Position numbers and translations under genes: made by a program. Positions 1-42,899 of a DNA stretch of 64,000 nucleotides are shown piece after piece. The notes beneath the pieces are model-generated. The model worked only from the letters and a program-made list of their open reading frames with translations, searched no databases and had not been told where the DNA came from. Source of the stretch: Bemisia tabaci (taxonomy: Eukaryota; Arthropoda; Insecta; Hemiptera; Aleyrodidae); assembly GCF_918797505.1 (NCBI RefSeq), contig NC_092801.1, positions 31,014,487 through 31,078,486 of the forward strand, read 5' to 3'. Numbering within the stretch: position 1 is the first letter of the stretch; each line of letters starts with the position of its first letter.

Positions 1-828
1 AAAGGCACATCCTAAGAGCACGAATAGTTGTATCAATGCATTGTAATTAAAATGCGAAGGCGCTTTCAATTATTTACTGGCACATTATTCTAATACGCTA
101 GATCATTGCATTCTTGGATTCTTGCACATTGATTTTCGTCTTTTAAAAGCTTTCTAGGACAAGTGATCTTAACATTCTCCCAAGGCAAAATTTTAAGAAG
201 CTCCTTGAAACTTAATAGATCTAAAATCTTATGAAAACTCACATTGACAAAAGAATTTTGATAAAAGTAAAATGTATAAAAAATGATAGCAGCAAAAAGT
301 CTAATATCTAAAAGTTGGCTAACTTTCGGTACTGTTTTACCTTTCGTGGAAGATGCCACATGGTTTAAACTGAAATGGGTCTGTTACAAACTTCATCTAG
401 AGTAAACAGCGAAAATCACGATGAGCACATTGACAAATTCTTAGATACACTCCTAACTTCACAATCTGCATGCGAAATATGCGTTAACTTTCCGTTCTAA
501 AATGCTAAATTAAGGACATTTGTATTGTTTCTTCAGATATGATGCACGACCAAACGGTATCTCCCTTCCTAGAGAAAATATCTGTTCAGAGACGGACTTT
601 AAATTCTGTCATCGATCGAAGAAAAAATAGCGTTTTTGGATAATGCTGCTCTCAAAAAAGGTCGGGGTTTTTTATGTGATCTACTAAATTTCTGCGGTAT
701 GTCATTCTAGTAAAAATTAAAGTCGAATGTAAAATCTAGCGATGCCTTCTACAAAAAAGAGCGTCGAGTTTTCCTACCTCGGACTTCGGTGATATATTTG
801 CTCACTCTGAGAATAAAAACAGCCAGCA
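1..828. other. Intergenic, no gene seen
   Basis: AT-rich sequence with no convincing exon or long reading frame. Around 374-490 it resembles one end of the palindromic element at 32487-33115 (an AATGGGTCTGTTACAAAC-like start, then a CACGATGAGC block), so it is probably a decayed fragment of that family. Confidence 0.4.
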
Positions 829-1330
829 ATGGACCACTAGACAAGGTACGAATTTAAGCATTCTGATACATGTTTTTTAACTAAAATTTCACGTAGAACA
901 CGATGCGCACAACAAAAATTACCGAAACCAACTCCTTACGAAGATATTTAATGATTCCTGATGCGTGAATTCAAACCACCCGCTCAATAAAACTCAATGC
1001 TCCATGAAAATCTGGCAACCACAATTTTGACGCTTTGGGTCAGCTATAGCAAATTTCTTATCATTTGAACAACACACGGGAAATGAACAGTGCTCGATTG
1101 AGAGGCTTGCTGAAGCTGTTGTAGTGCGCGCTTTGACTCACGTAGAGCTTTGAGTTTCTTGTGAGCGGGCAGTTCAAAATCCGCGTAACCAATGTGAAAT
1201 AAAAAGGTTAATATCCTCGTCAGGAGTTAGTTTCAGTAATTTTCGTTGCGCCAATTGTGTTCTACGTGAAATTCTGATTAAGAAACATGTATCAGAATGC
1301 TTGAAATCGTGCCTTGTCTAGTGGTCCATT
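829..1330. mobile_element. Family A palindromic element, full copy
   Basis: Begins AATGGACCACTAGACAAGG and ends with the inverse (CTTGTCTAGTGGTCCATT). Ends are terminal inverted repeats and there is no coding capacity, so it is a MITE-like non-autonomous element. Other full copies in the window are at about 25.2, 29.6, 33.1, 36.8 and 45.4 kb. Confidence 0.85.
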
Positions 1331-1494
1331 GGCTCACCTTCAACAAAGAAACCGTATATAAAATTCCAACCTTTGACCAAGGCAATCCATTGATAGGGGA
1401 AAGTACTTTATATTCAGTGCAACAAGTCTACCACTAGATAGAGAATTATGGATTGACTCCTAGTCCAAAATGAAATGATAAGTGAAAAATCAGT

Positions 1495-1701
1495 GCACCA
1501 AAAAAGTGAAGTTGATTTGACATTCTGGATGTAAAAGACGTGTGCAAGAACTTATAAAATGCTGATTACCCACCACAGCAGTTACTTTAACAGCCAGGAT
1601 TAAAACTAATTGCTGTGGTGGGTGATGAAGCATTTTATAAGTTCTCGAACACTGTGTGTTACACCCAGATTATTAAATCAATTTCACTTTTTTCGCTTAG
1701 T
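1495..1701. repeat. Inverted repeat with a strong central hairpin
   Basis: An ACTTATAAAATGCT block followed by CACCACAGCA at 1550-1580 is mirrored at 1612-1640, with weaker mirrored sequence outwards to AAAAAAGTGAAG / CTTCACTTTTTT-like ends. Looks like a folded-back transposon remnant. The outer limits are uncertain. Confidence 0.6.
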
Positions 1702-2047
1702 TCATATTTCATACATCATTATCAGTTAATCGAAGTATACCGTTCGCAAGAACACCTCACACTTAAAATAAGAATCTTGTTCATCGAAGTTTTCATAATA
1801 ATCATCAAGTTTTATACCCAGTGCCTGAAAGTAGGTCATTAGAGTGAGCGAAAAAATCGCAAAACTCGGGCATCGAAGAGCTATACCTGGGAAAAATTCT
1901 GAATAGACGATCCTGCATCAAGAATAATTTACTCCCTCTTTCAAGAATTTGAGTGGTCAGGTTCGGGTTTCAAGAGGATAGCAGCCTTTCCCCGCTTTGT
2001 TTTCACAGAGCTCTCTCAAACTTTTAAGCACGTGTTCTCGTTCTCTT

Positions 2048-2305
2048 CTGCCGTATCGTGTCAAGGAAAAACGGTGTATGAGCCTTCAGATGTTGCCAAA
2101 CTTTCTTTGATAAAATACGGATTTCCTGGTAAACTTGTGAGTATTTTCCTCAAATTTTTTTAGATAATTTTGCTCGTAATTCCGCCGAAAAGTCCTGAAA
2201 ATTCCAATGGAAAATATTCATAACTTTCCTCAAAAATAAACATTTTATCGACGGAAATTTGGCAACTCTCGAATGTTCATACGGCGTTCTTCCGTAATGG
2301 GCAGT
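2048..2305. mobile_element. Family B MITE-like element
   Basis: Starts near CTGCCGTATCGTGTCAAGG and ends in CATACGGCGTTCTTCC...GGCAG. It is a diverged copy of the about 250-bp family whose ends read CTGCCGTGCTAAGGAAGAAC. Confidence 0.7.
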
Positions 2306-2381
2306 ATTGGGCCGGAGGATCAGTTTTGCATTGCAAATTCTCAATAAACTTCTTTCCATGGATGCATCCCAAGTGTTTAAC

Positions 2382-2545
2382 CAGTGGCGCGGCGTGCTTT
2401 GCGATATATCGATTGATCTGCCGTTCGTACCTAAGGAAAAAGATCGATAAACAGGGTGTTTCCAACGAATACTTTAAAAATCGATTCTTCACCATAGCTT
2501 CCAATGGGAAAATATCGATTATCTATCATCCACGCCTCGCCACTG
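2382..2545. mobile_element. Family C MITE-like element (GATATATCGAT type)
   Basis: About 160 bp running from CAGTGGCGCGGCGTGC through GCGATATATCGATTGATC to CACGCCTCGCCACTG, an imperfect palindrome with several ATCGAT motifs. Related copies are at 8560, 44595 and 58716, with a fragment near 13985. Confidence 0.75.
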
Positions 2546-2644
2546 CTTTTAACCTTTAGTTCCGGTGTGGAAATCATGAAAAGGAGGGAAGTAGGTGGGA
2601 ACAAACGTAGTCAATTTGTCTGAACATTGTTCTCCTGCAGGCTT

Positions 2645-2895
2645 ACAATTGAAATGGATAGATAAAATGATAGACAAAGAGGATGGAAGGAAAATGGAGT
2701 GATCACATGGGTTGAAACGAGTGGTTGTTATAGACAAAGGGGGAAATTGACGGACTAACAATGGGTTTCTCGTGGGTTCTTCTTAAACTGTCTATTACAT
2801 TGTGTATTTACCTCCTTGTCCATTGAACCACCCACTTCTATCAGTAAAAACGCTTCATTTTCACTTTGTCTCGTTGTCCATCACTTTATCTGTAA
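2645..2895. mobile_element. Family D element (AGACAAAG repeats), degraded
   Basis: Contains AGATAAAATGATAGACAAAG, TTATAGACAAAG and, inverted, CTTTGTCTCGTTGTCCATC. The better-preserved relative at 31170-31444 has clear inverted ends (TGATATAGACAAAGCTATAG). Confidence 0.5.
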
Positions 2896-3668
2896 TTGCA
2901 AAAATCAGCAGAAAACTCGAAAGTACGCAAATTTTTGATAGGAAATTTTGTACGTAGATTGTGAAGTTGAGACTGAATTTTAGACTTTCTCAGTGTGCGC
3001 ACAATTGTATGACCAAAATAAGTGATAGAGAAAAATAAGATAAGGCGGCGCATGGATGTCACAAACTGGAGCAAAGATTACACATTTCAACAATTTTTCG
3101 TAATCTTTGATCAACTTATTCCTGAATCCTCCCCTCCGTTTTTCCTGTGGTTTCGTTTGTTCTCTGACGCACTCTTAATTTCCCAATTAATCCCAGGTCA
3201 TCATTTTCGGAATCTGAAAAAGTGTTTTCTTTTATTCTGGTTTGGAACACTGCGAGAGGCCTCAAATAAAAAATAACCAATAAAAAATGGATTTCATAGG
3301 CCTTAACTCTCATTATGAAGGGACTCAACTAAAAAAGAACCACTAAAGGGACTCTCCCTCCTTTCAACTAAAAGCAATGCTTAATTTGATCTAAGTCACT
3401 CTTTTTTTTCAATATCTTCGTCTTTAATGCAAGTACATCTTGAATGACCTTGATCGATACAAAGAATTGCTAAGACAGCGCCGTATAGAGCAAATTCATT
3501 CGATAACGTCTCGCAAATTAGCCTACCGGACATGAGCAGTGAAGTTGGAAAACCCTAGGAGTGGAAACCTCTAGAGCAAGTCCGCTCGCTAGGATACATT
3601 TTCTGATGGAGCTTAGAAGGAAGAGACCAAGAATCATGGAAAACAATAAGTCTACTTTGTGCAGAATT
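2896..3668. other. Intergenic, nothing identified
   Basis: AT-rich; no exon-like or palindromic signal stood out. Confidence 0.4.
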
Positions 3669-4010
3669 TAGTGTTCGAAACTCACAGGCACCAACGCGCC
3701 AAATGCGCCTAAAAAATCGGCCATGGCGCCTAAAAAAAGAAGGCTCTGCGCCAAATGTTGCCCCTAAAAATTGCCCCTCCCCCCTCCAAAAAATATCCAA
3801 ATTTTTGGTTTGGTGATTTTTCGAAATTTCCCCCACGTTATAGTTACTAGTTCTGTAACTAAAACATCTTGCGTCTAACTTTCCACTAAATACGCCGTGG
3901 TATATAGGCAAGAAGTCAATTTGGCCCGTAAAAAATCTTCAATGGCGCCTAAAAATCGGGCTTGTTGCGCCACATGGCTCCTAAAACTCAAAGATGAATT
4001 TCGAACACTA
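3669..4010. mobile_element. Family E inverted-repeat element
   Basis: Starts TAGTGTTCGAAACTCA and ends TGAATTTCGAACACTA. Internally it carries several GGCGCCTAAAAA-type short repeats (3710-3975), and the single long reading frame there is produced by those repeats. Confidence 0.65.
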
Positions 4011-4750
4011 GCAGAATTTCTTTTTCAGCCCTCATACGTAACATCAATTGTTCCATAATTTTAATCTTAAATAATTGCAAGATCTGTATTTAATTACTGC
4101 ATGAGCTGTATTTATTAACTGCATGAGGCGTATTTGACTTCTGCAGGAGCTGTATTGAATTATTCCTGAGAGCTTTGGGATACTCACAGATTTCAAAAGC
4201 ATTATTGTACGCACATTAACTTAGGTGTAAACATGAGGCTACGCCTTTATGAGCGGCTCTAAAACAATATGACATAGTAATTAAAATTAAAAATAAGCAT
4301 GTGCTGTTATAACCAAAAAATTTGTAAAAAAGGCACATGTGAGCAAAAAAAAAGCCCTCCGTCATTTTCCTGGGCTTTTGAGCATGACAAAAACAGCACT
4401 TCCAGGTCGGAAGAGCAAATAGGCCACAATCAATAAAGATAGAACTCAAGAATGACATTTGTTCGTGGAATGTCGTATTCTACAAATCCATCTAGATGAC
4501 ACTGACAATTTTTTTTTTTTGTCGCACTGGGTGGTTTTAAAATTTCCACGACGTGCTCAAAAACGGGCAGATGATTCAGATGAAATCTCACTCCCCTGGC
4601 GTAAGAGCGTATTTCAATTTCCACATGAACCCTAGGAGGCAAAGATTTATGTATGTGAAATATAAAATTTAGGCACGCCTTTAAGTCAGAAGGCTGACGA
4701 AAATGGCGACATATTAGAAGATGCAGTTATTCATGACTTTGTAAAGTCGA
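4011..4750. other. Intergenic, nothing identified
   Basis: Three short 'GAGCTGTATT' style repeats at 4090-4160, otherwise no recognisable gene or element. Confidence 0.4.
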
Positions 4751-5880
4751 TTAACCCTTTGTTGCACGAATTAATTTCGGATCACTGATTCTGATTAAAA
4801 AAATATATGTGGTAGGTTATGGAAAAGAATTGGACACGTCTTTTGCCGTTTTTGAAAATTTTGACCTTTTGACCTTCTTTGGGGCACAAAACCAAATGTT
4901 GCCAAACGGCATCACCGAACACTTTGAGGATTTTCAAAAAAAAATTGAAAGACTTGGAAGTGGAAAATTTTGAGCTAATAAATTGGAGTTTTAATTTAGA
5001 ATGATAAAAGAAAAAATAAGTTTAAGAAATCGTAGGTAAAATTGAATGCTACGGCTTTCCGGGGAGGAAAAACTCTTGCGTTTCCAAGCGTACCAAAAAA
5101 TTAGACCTAGGTCCAAGGTCCGACCAAAATATTTAGTTTTAAAAAAATTAATTAAAGTTTAAATACCCTAGGTGTATAAAAAATGAAAAGAATGACCTCA
5201 ATGTGAAAAATAATGTAGAGAAATGGACATTATTCGTTGAAAAAAGAACATCAGAAGGAAGAACATCAGAGGTCTGAATCATCAGATTTCTCTGGATTTT
5301 CACCAAGACACTTGACGATTTTGTCTATTCGCAAACGCTCCTCCTCTTTAATCATTGTTTCAGGCACTCAACACAGCATTTCTTGGCAAAAACTAATAAA
5401 ACTGACTGAAACGTACGTTTAACGCATGTACTCGCGCGCACGATAACTTGAGTAAACATGACCTATAAACTCAAAAGTTATCCCCTAGTTGCTCGGTGAT
5501 GCCGATTGGCAACATTTACTTTTTGATCTCCATAAAACTGCGTAATAAAGCTGTAATGATTCTGATTGGCTATCGAAAAACTACAAAAAGCAACCTAACA
5601 GCATGAATTTTCCCAGCCCATCAGCACCACAGGGCAGCCAACCACCGACCAGCGAAAGTGGTGACCTCACCGGTGACCCTCAGACCGACCAACCCGACGA
5701 ATCGCGTTTTTTTTTACAGTTGGCAGCCCTGAATTGGGAGTGGGGGAAAATTTATTCATATCCGCTATACCGATGCCGACTGCCATAAACAATCACATCA
5801 AAAAATCATCTACATCCTGATTTTAAAAAAATAAAAAACCAAATGTTGCCAATAAGCATCATTGTGCAATAAAGGGTTAA
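4751..5880. mobile_element. 1.13-kb element with TTAACCCTTT ends
   Basis: Left end TTAACCCTTTGTTGCACGAA and right end TTGTGCAATAAAGGGTTAA are inverted copies. A subterminal ACCAAATGTTGCCAA motif occurs near both ends (4891 and 5838) in direct orientation. No transposase is visible, so it would be a non-autonomous DNA transposon. Confidence 0.6.
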
Positions 5881-6203
5881 GGTGCTTCAGTTTTCTAACT
5901 ATTTGCACGCGGTTTTTCAAAACTTCCGTAATGGATGGATTTTTCCGCTAACTGACGTCAACGAGCCTCTTGCACACAAAAGATACTGTCACCTAAAAAT
6001 AAGTTGACTTGCTACACGTAAAATTGCACACAAACGACTTTGAACCCATTAGAGATATGTAAGAATAGAATCAACTCTTCAACTAACGATTTGAGTTGTC
6101 CGTACAATCCATTTTCAAAATTTACCTTCGAAAAGCGGACACTTATTTTTGTACTTCTGCTATTTTTGTAAATCGGCTATCAGGTCTGGACCATGATCCC
6201 TAA

Positions 6204-6446
6204 ACTACCATACCAAGAAGGACGCCGTATGAACATTCAGAAGTTAGCTTAGATTATGTATGTGTATGAGGGTTGTTTTGTTTATTTCTTCTAAATTTCA
6301 GATATTTTGGACAAAGTTGCAAACTAAATTGTCCAAAAAATATGAAAAAAAAAAAGATTCACAGTTTTCCCAGTAAATATGTTTTTAACTGGGGAAAACG
6401 TGGCAATGTTTGAAGGTTTATACGGCGTTTTTCCTTAGCACGGCAG
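6204..6446. mobile_element. Family B MITE-like element
   Basis: ACCATACCAAGAAGGACGCC at the left end and ACGGCGTTTTTCCTTAGC at the right end form the family B inverted ends. Confidence 0.75.
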
Positions 6447-7198
6447 AATAAAGAAAATCTAAACAATTCAACTCAAAGAAACAAACTATTCTGCAAACTG
6501 TCTATCACACATGATTCAAATCGTTTCCCGATGATGGAGATATCCATCAAAGCCGTAATATCGAAGATATACAACTTTACCCTGCCTCCTCCCTACATTG
6601 GCAACGGTTGCACGGAGCAAACATCGAGGCAGAGAAATTCGAAAAAAACTCGAAAGAAAGTCGAAAGTTTGTAAAGTACCCGTAGCGGGAAGGATACTTT
6701 TGGACGCCATCTTGGCTTTACCGCCGCGGCCATGCGCGTTCAAATGGGAGCATAGAATAGACATTATTTCCTTCTTTTTTGTAGATTCATTCCGTTCACA
6801 AAAGATCGGGGGGAATTCCCCGATTCGGGGGGATCTATATGACGTGATATTTCTATCCTCCGAAATACAATTAAAAATCACTGAATAAGCTTACGCACGG
6901 TAAAATCGCGCGAGTTTGAAGAATTATTTCGCGTCGGGGTTTCCCTCTATTTTTTACAACCAACTCACGTAAGCCGGGCTCACAATTTTTTTTGACCTCA
7001 TTTTTGATATCGGTTGTATGAAAGGAGTGAGCGGCTTGATCGGCAAAAATACGTCGAAATAATTGTCAGATCCCGGCTTTATTCTCGTGTCTTGTGATCA
7101 AAGTTGACGGCGCGGTTTTTTTCTGTTTTCTTCGACGTGTTTTGCAGGAGCGCGTTACACCGATAAAAATGACACTTTTTTGTTGAGCTGGTGCGCCA
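6447..7198. other. No supported gene
   Basis: Overlapping open frames of about 100 codons on both strands (6516-6888) have no recognisable domain and no splice context. I do not call them genes. Confidence 0.35.
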
Positions 7199-7326
7199 TT
7201 TGGACGTATTTCTGCTAAACGTAACTATGTGCATTAAGACATGAGCCCTGAGCCCCATAAGAATATATGCATAACAGGGCTCACGTTATAATGCACATAG
7301 TTCCGTTTGATAGAGATACGTCCATT
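7199..7326. mobile_element. Family F MITE-like hairpin
   Basis: TTGGACGTATTTCTGCTAAA at the left and GATAGAGATACGTCCA at the right are inverted repeats, with inner ACATGAGCCCTG / CAGGGCTCACG arms. About 127 bp with hairpin potential through most of its length. Short copies are also at 44.3 and 61.0 kb; longer variants at 28.9 and 60.0 kb. Confidence 0.8.
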
Positions 7327-7381
7327 TGAAAGCTTTGCCTCTGGTCTACTAGAATTCTACAAGCAGGTCGAAATTAAAAAG

Positions 7382-7830
7382 CGCTGCCTTTCGGCTTACA
7401 GTCCCTTTACACACAGAGTTAAGGCAACTCAATTCTGGTTGGGCTGAAAGTGGCCCTAGAAAAATGCAATTCTGATTGGTTCTCGCTCATGGTGTTACAA
7501 AAGTGTGTACCAAGATAGGCGGTGGTTCGAATGTGGACAAATATGATGAAAACATACTTAATCGTGGTTTATCAAGAGTACATTGTTATTTTCATTGCAC
7601 CAAAATGAAAATTAGATTAAGAAATTATTCACAAATCAATCTAATTTCTTAATTGCAATTTCTTTGGTTAGGTTTCGATCAGTTTCGCTGTGTTTTTTTT
7701 TGAATGCTAGACATCACAGGATTTCTCATCCTCATCTTTCAATATCGTTCGTTTGAGGTCACACTTTTGTGACACCGTATGGCAAACCAGATTTGAGTTG
7801 TCTCAACTCTGGGTATATAGGAACTCTATA
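7382..7830. mobile_element. Family G inverted-repeat element
   Basis: AGTCCCTTTACACACAGAG...GGCAACTCAATTCTGG near the left end is mirrored by CCAGATTTGAGTTGTCTC...CTCTGGGTATATAGG at the right. The 28302-28630 element has similar ends (AGTCCCTTTATACTGAGAG). Confidence 0.55.
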
Positions 7831-8559
7831 TGGGCTGCGCCTTTAAAATTACATCGAAGTCGTACAAATATTACAAGCCTGTCCGAGCTCTCATCGCAAA
7901 AATAAGTAGCATTGAAAGAGATAAAAAAAAAAAGTGGTTACGTGCTTGGCAAGTCGAAACAAAGTATACATCTAGTTCAGCAGCCTGTTTCAAAAAAATC
8001 CTGAATCTGAGGAAAAAATACAGAAAATACAAAAAAAAACTGAATATTGTCAACTTTTTATAGTGTATAGGACTTGTTTTTTGTGCAGGTTCCTAGCTCT
8101 TTCCATCCGCGAGCTATGAGTAGTTGCCTATATCTCTTATATGCAACAGACCCATTATTCCCATTTCGAGACAGGTATTTGATTTTGAATGATTGACTGT
8201 TGATAGGGTGTGCATGATTTTGAAAACATGGGAAACTTCCACAAGTAGTACAGTGTGCACTTGGATAGCATCTAGCGAAAGGGAACCAGGGCGATTACAG
8301 TGTTGTGAAAATGTTGCACCTTCATGATTATCTAAAAAATCTCCCAGAGCAGCAAATAGTTTTTGCTTCCCACCAAAAAAATGTTAATTGTTAAGGAAAA
8401 GAATTGCGTAAATTTTAATACTGTACATGTATTGAGTATTTTTACAAGAAAAGAAGAAGTTGCGCGATTTTGGAAACACTGCAATCGCGCTGGTCCTTTT
8501 TTGCCAAATGCGATCCACTTATAACAAGGTATGACTAAGTCAGAACACGCTTTGTGACC
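7831..8559. other. Intergenic, nothing identified
   Basis: AT-rich with A runs. A GCAACAGACCCATT motif at 8142-8155 recurs at about 10754 and 41387 and is probably an element end. Confidence 0.35.
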
Positions 8560-8722
8560 AGTGACGCGGCGTGCTTTGCGATATATCGATTGATTTGTCA
8601 TTTAAACTTATGGAAAAGGATCGATAGGTGGCGTGTTTACAGCGAACTCCTTAATAATCGATTTTTTACCTTAGGTTTAAATGGCATAACAATCGATACG
8701 TCGTAAATTACGCTACGCCACT
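8560..8722. mobile_element. Family C MITE-like element
   Basis: AGTGACGCGGCGTGCTTTGC at the left and CGCTACGCCACT at the right, with GATATATCGATTGAT and AATCGATACG inside. Confidence 0.8.
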
Positions 8723-9071
8723 GTTTTTGACATGAGAAGGGAGCGGCTCCAGTGACAAAAGTGTCTAAGTTGTGAGTGCATTTCAAACTCTCGGTAACCC
8801 AGGTGTCGCCTCTGACAATAAGTCAGAGGTCAAAATGGTCGCACAATATGCGACATACTTTCCCATACGCCGTGCAAAACAACAAGGGAGAAAAAATGTT
8901 CCTCGAACGCGCGGAGTTTTTTAATTGGATTTGAGAGACCTCGCGATTACCGACTACACTTGTCTGCAGCATGATGCTCTTTTTTGCTTTTTACACTTTC
9001 AGTTTTTTTTTTACTTTTTTAACTTATTGGACAGAAACCTCTTACAGTGCTCCGGTGAAACTGATGATGCG

Positions 9072-10415
9072 TACAGGGTGTTCGAAAAGTCCCCTCCCCC
9101 CCCTCTAACTTTTGACCTAATTGAGGTAGAGATTTGAAACTTGGAGGGTGTTCCCAGATCAAAGGGAGCTACTTTTTGATCCCCCCAAAATTTTGGGGGG
9201 GCCCCATTTTGGGGGGGTTACGGACCCTAACTTTTAATTTTCAAATGGGAAGACCCCCTTTGTGATACCTCGTTCGAAAGAGCGTAAAAAAAGAAAATTT
9301 TTCGCGTAAATCGGAAGTCATTATCTCAAACCGTTTCAAAATGGCGGCCGGTCAAAGTTCCAAATGGCCGAAAATTGGCACCTCTGCTATTTGCACATGG
9401 ATTTGCTTGAAACTCGGTATCTGGGGGTATTTTGGCACGAGAAAAACGAATTTAACGTTAGATTTTCAAAAAAACCCTAATTTTTCAAAATGGCGACCGG
9501 TTTAGGCTCAAAAAGGCCGAAAATTTGACAAACTCGATTTTTTGGCCAATGGATTCACCTGAAATTCGGTATCTGGGGGTATTTTGACCCGAGAATAACG
9601 AATTCAACGTTAGATTCTTAAACAAACCCTAATTTTTCAAAATGGCCGCCGATTAAAGTTCAAAATGGTCAACAATTGGCAACCTCGACTTTTTGCCGAT
9701 AGATTCGCCTGAAACTCGGTGAAATAACGTCGAATTCGTTTGTTTCCCACCCAGATACCCTCAAACACCGAGTTTGAGGCGAATCTATCGGCAAAAAGTC
9801 GAGGTTGCCAATTGTTGACCATTTTGAACTTTAATCGGCGGCCATTTTGAAAAATTAGGGTTTGTTTAAGAATCTAACGTTGAATTCGTTATTCTCGGGT
9901 CAAAATACCCCCAGATACCGAATTTCAGGTGAATCCATTGGCAAAAAAAATCGAGTTTGTCAAATTTTCGGCCTTTTTGAGCCTAAACCGGTCGCCATTT
10001 TGAAAAATTAGGGTTTTTTTGAAAATCTAACGTTAAATTCGTTTTTCTCGTGCCAAAATACCCCCAGATACCGAGTTTCAAGCAAATCCATGTGCAAATA
10101 GCAGAGGTGCCAATTTTCGGCCATTTGGAACTTTGACCGGCCGCCATTTTGAAACGCTTTGAGATAATGACTTTCGGTTTGCGCGAAAAATTTTCTTTTT
10201 TTATGTTCTTTCGAACGAGGTATCACAAAGGGGGTCTTCCCATTTGAAAATTAAAAGTTAGGGTCCGTAACCCCCCCCAAAATGGGGCCCCCCAAAATTT
10301 TGGGGGGATCAAAAAGTAGCTCCCTTTGATCTAGGAACACCCTCCAAGTTTCAAATCTCTACCTCAATTAGGTCAAAAGTTAGAGGGGGGGAGGGGACTT
10401 TTCGAACACCCTGTA
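9072..10415. repeat. 1.34-kb near-perfect palindrome
   Basis: Two arms of about 650 bp meet near 9745 with a very short centre. The ends are TACAGGGTGTTCGAAAAG and CTTTTCGAACACCCTGTA. Every block of the left arm (for example 9340-9420 and 9480-9600) recurs inverted in the right arm (10100-10160 and 9880-10020) with few differences. Open frames in one arm mirror those in the other and are not evidence of genes. Either a fold-back element or a recent inverted duplication. The same CAGGGTG-type end starts the element at 14413. Confidence 0.9.
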
Positions 10416-10827
10416 TACATCTATCCCCCTCGATCCGTGGGAAAAAGCTAATAAAAGATCGACGCTTTGGTCGGTAATCCTCAGAATGCGGGAGTGAAAA
10501 GAAGGGCTCGATAGAGAGTGACGGAGGTTATTTTATAGTTCATTTAGGTTAGATCTCTCTCCGGGCAACTTTACCGGCCGCGAAGAAAATCTGCGCGGAT
10601 ACGTGGTAAATTTGGAAAAAAAAACGTGTTACAAACTATACGCAGATTACTCGCTTAGAAGTGTTTTCCGAAGTTGTTTGGTGTCCGCGACTTGATTTTC
10701 GAGCAAATTTACCGAAAAAAAGTGTATTTGGATGCCTGTATCTCTTGCGTGCAACAGACCCATTGTTTTATAAGTCCATATATATATAGCCTAGATGCTG
10801 ATCGTCGTTAAATAAAATTACTAATCT
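10416..10827. other. Intergenic, nothing identified
   Basis: No exon signal. A TATCTCTTGCGTGCAACAGA motif at about 10739 recurs near 41372. Confidence 0.35.
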
Positions 10828-10857
10828 TATATATATATATATATATATATTATATAT
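10828..10857. repeat. (TA)n microsatellite
   Basis: About 30 bp of alternating T and A, slightly interrupted at its 3' end. Confidence 0.9.
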
Positions 10858-10981
10858 CAAAAATTAAGCCGAATCTATTCGCAGAAACGGCAATACTACA
10901 TTATGGGCTATATTCGTACTGCAGCAGGATAAAGGTCTCGTGAGAGAGGAAAAATGCTCACTTTTCGGGGAAAACTGAACT

Positions 10982-11246
10982 TATAAACCACACAAAAACA
11001 TTTGCGTATGGATCTCCCTCACAAAGATAGTCAGCTTGCGAACGACTCACAAAAGAAGGACTCCCAGAGAAAAGAAATAAGAAAAAAAATTCAATCGATG
11101 GTGTTATTGCCACATTCAAAACCTAGAAATGACGCAATGGAAACGAGAAGTCTGTCGAAAAATATCAGAGTGATGCACAACACGTTGTGTAAGCTGTGAG
11201 AAGAGCATTTGCAGAGTGGTCATCATACGCAGAGTTACATTCTACA
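10982..11246 (+). promoter_or_regulatory. Possible promoter and 5' leader of gene 1
   Basis: TATAAA lies at 10982-10987, about 260 bp before the ATG of gene 1. The nearest TCAG-type initiator (about 11031) is roughly 50 bp away, too far for a classical TATA promoter, so the assignment is weak. Transcript ends would be needed to place the start. Confidence 0.2.
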
Positions 11247-42655
<31,409 letters not shown>

Positions 42656-42862
42656 ATGGAGAAAAACAATGTTGCCAATTTGTTGGATCCACCAATGCGC
42701 CTGTGCTAAGGCCGTGTTCACTCACCTAAAACAAATAAAACAGAATCAGTCAGTCAGTGTATTGTGGCAAGAAGATGATACACGGCAAATAGAAATGGAG
42801 TCACCAAAGAATCCAGTACAAGTTTCAAGAGGTATTAAAACATTCAAAATAGCCTAAGTTGC

Positions 42863-42868
42863 AATAAA
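42863..42868 (+). promoter_or_regulatory. Polyadenylation signal of gene 1
   Basis: AATAAA about 210 bases after the stop codon, in an AT-rich region; the only canonical signal close downstream. Confidence 0.5.
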
Positions 42869-42899
42869 ACGTTTACTTAACCAAAAAATTATTTAAACA

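Noticed and set aside
5603..5788. 61-codon frame rich in Pro, Ser and Asp
   Set aside because: Lies within the 4751-5880 element and has no splice or domain support.
6516..6888. Overlapping frames of about 100-120 codons on both strands
   Set aside because: No recognisable motif, and both strands being open points to composition rather than coding.
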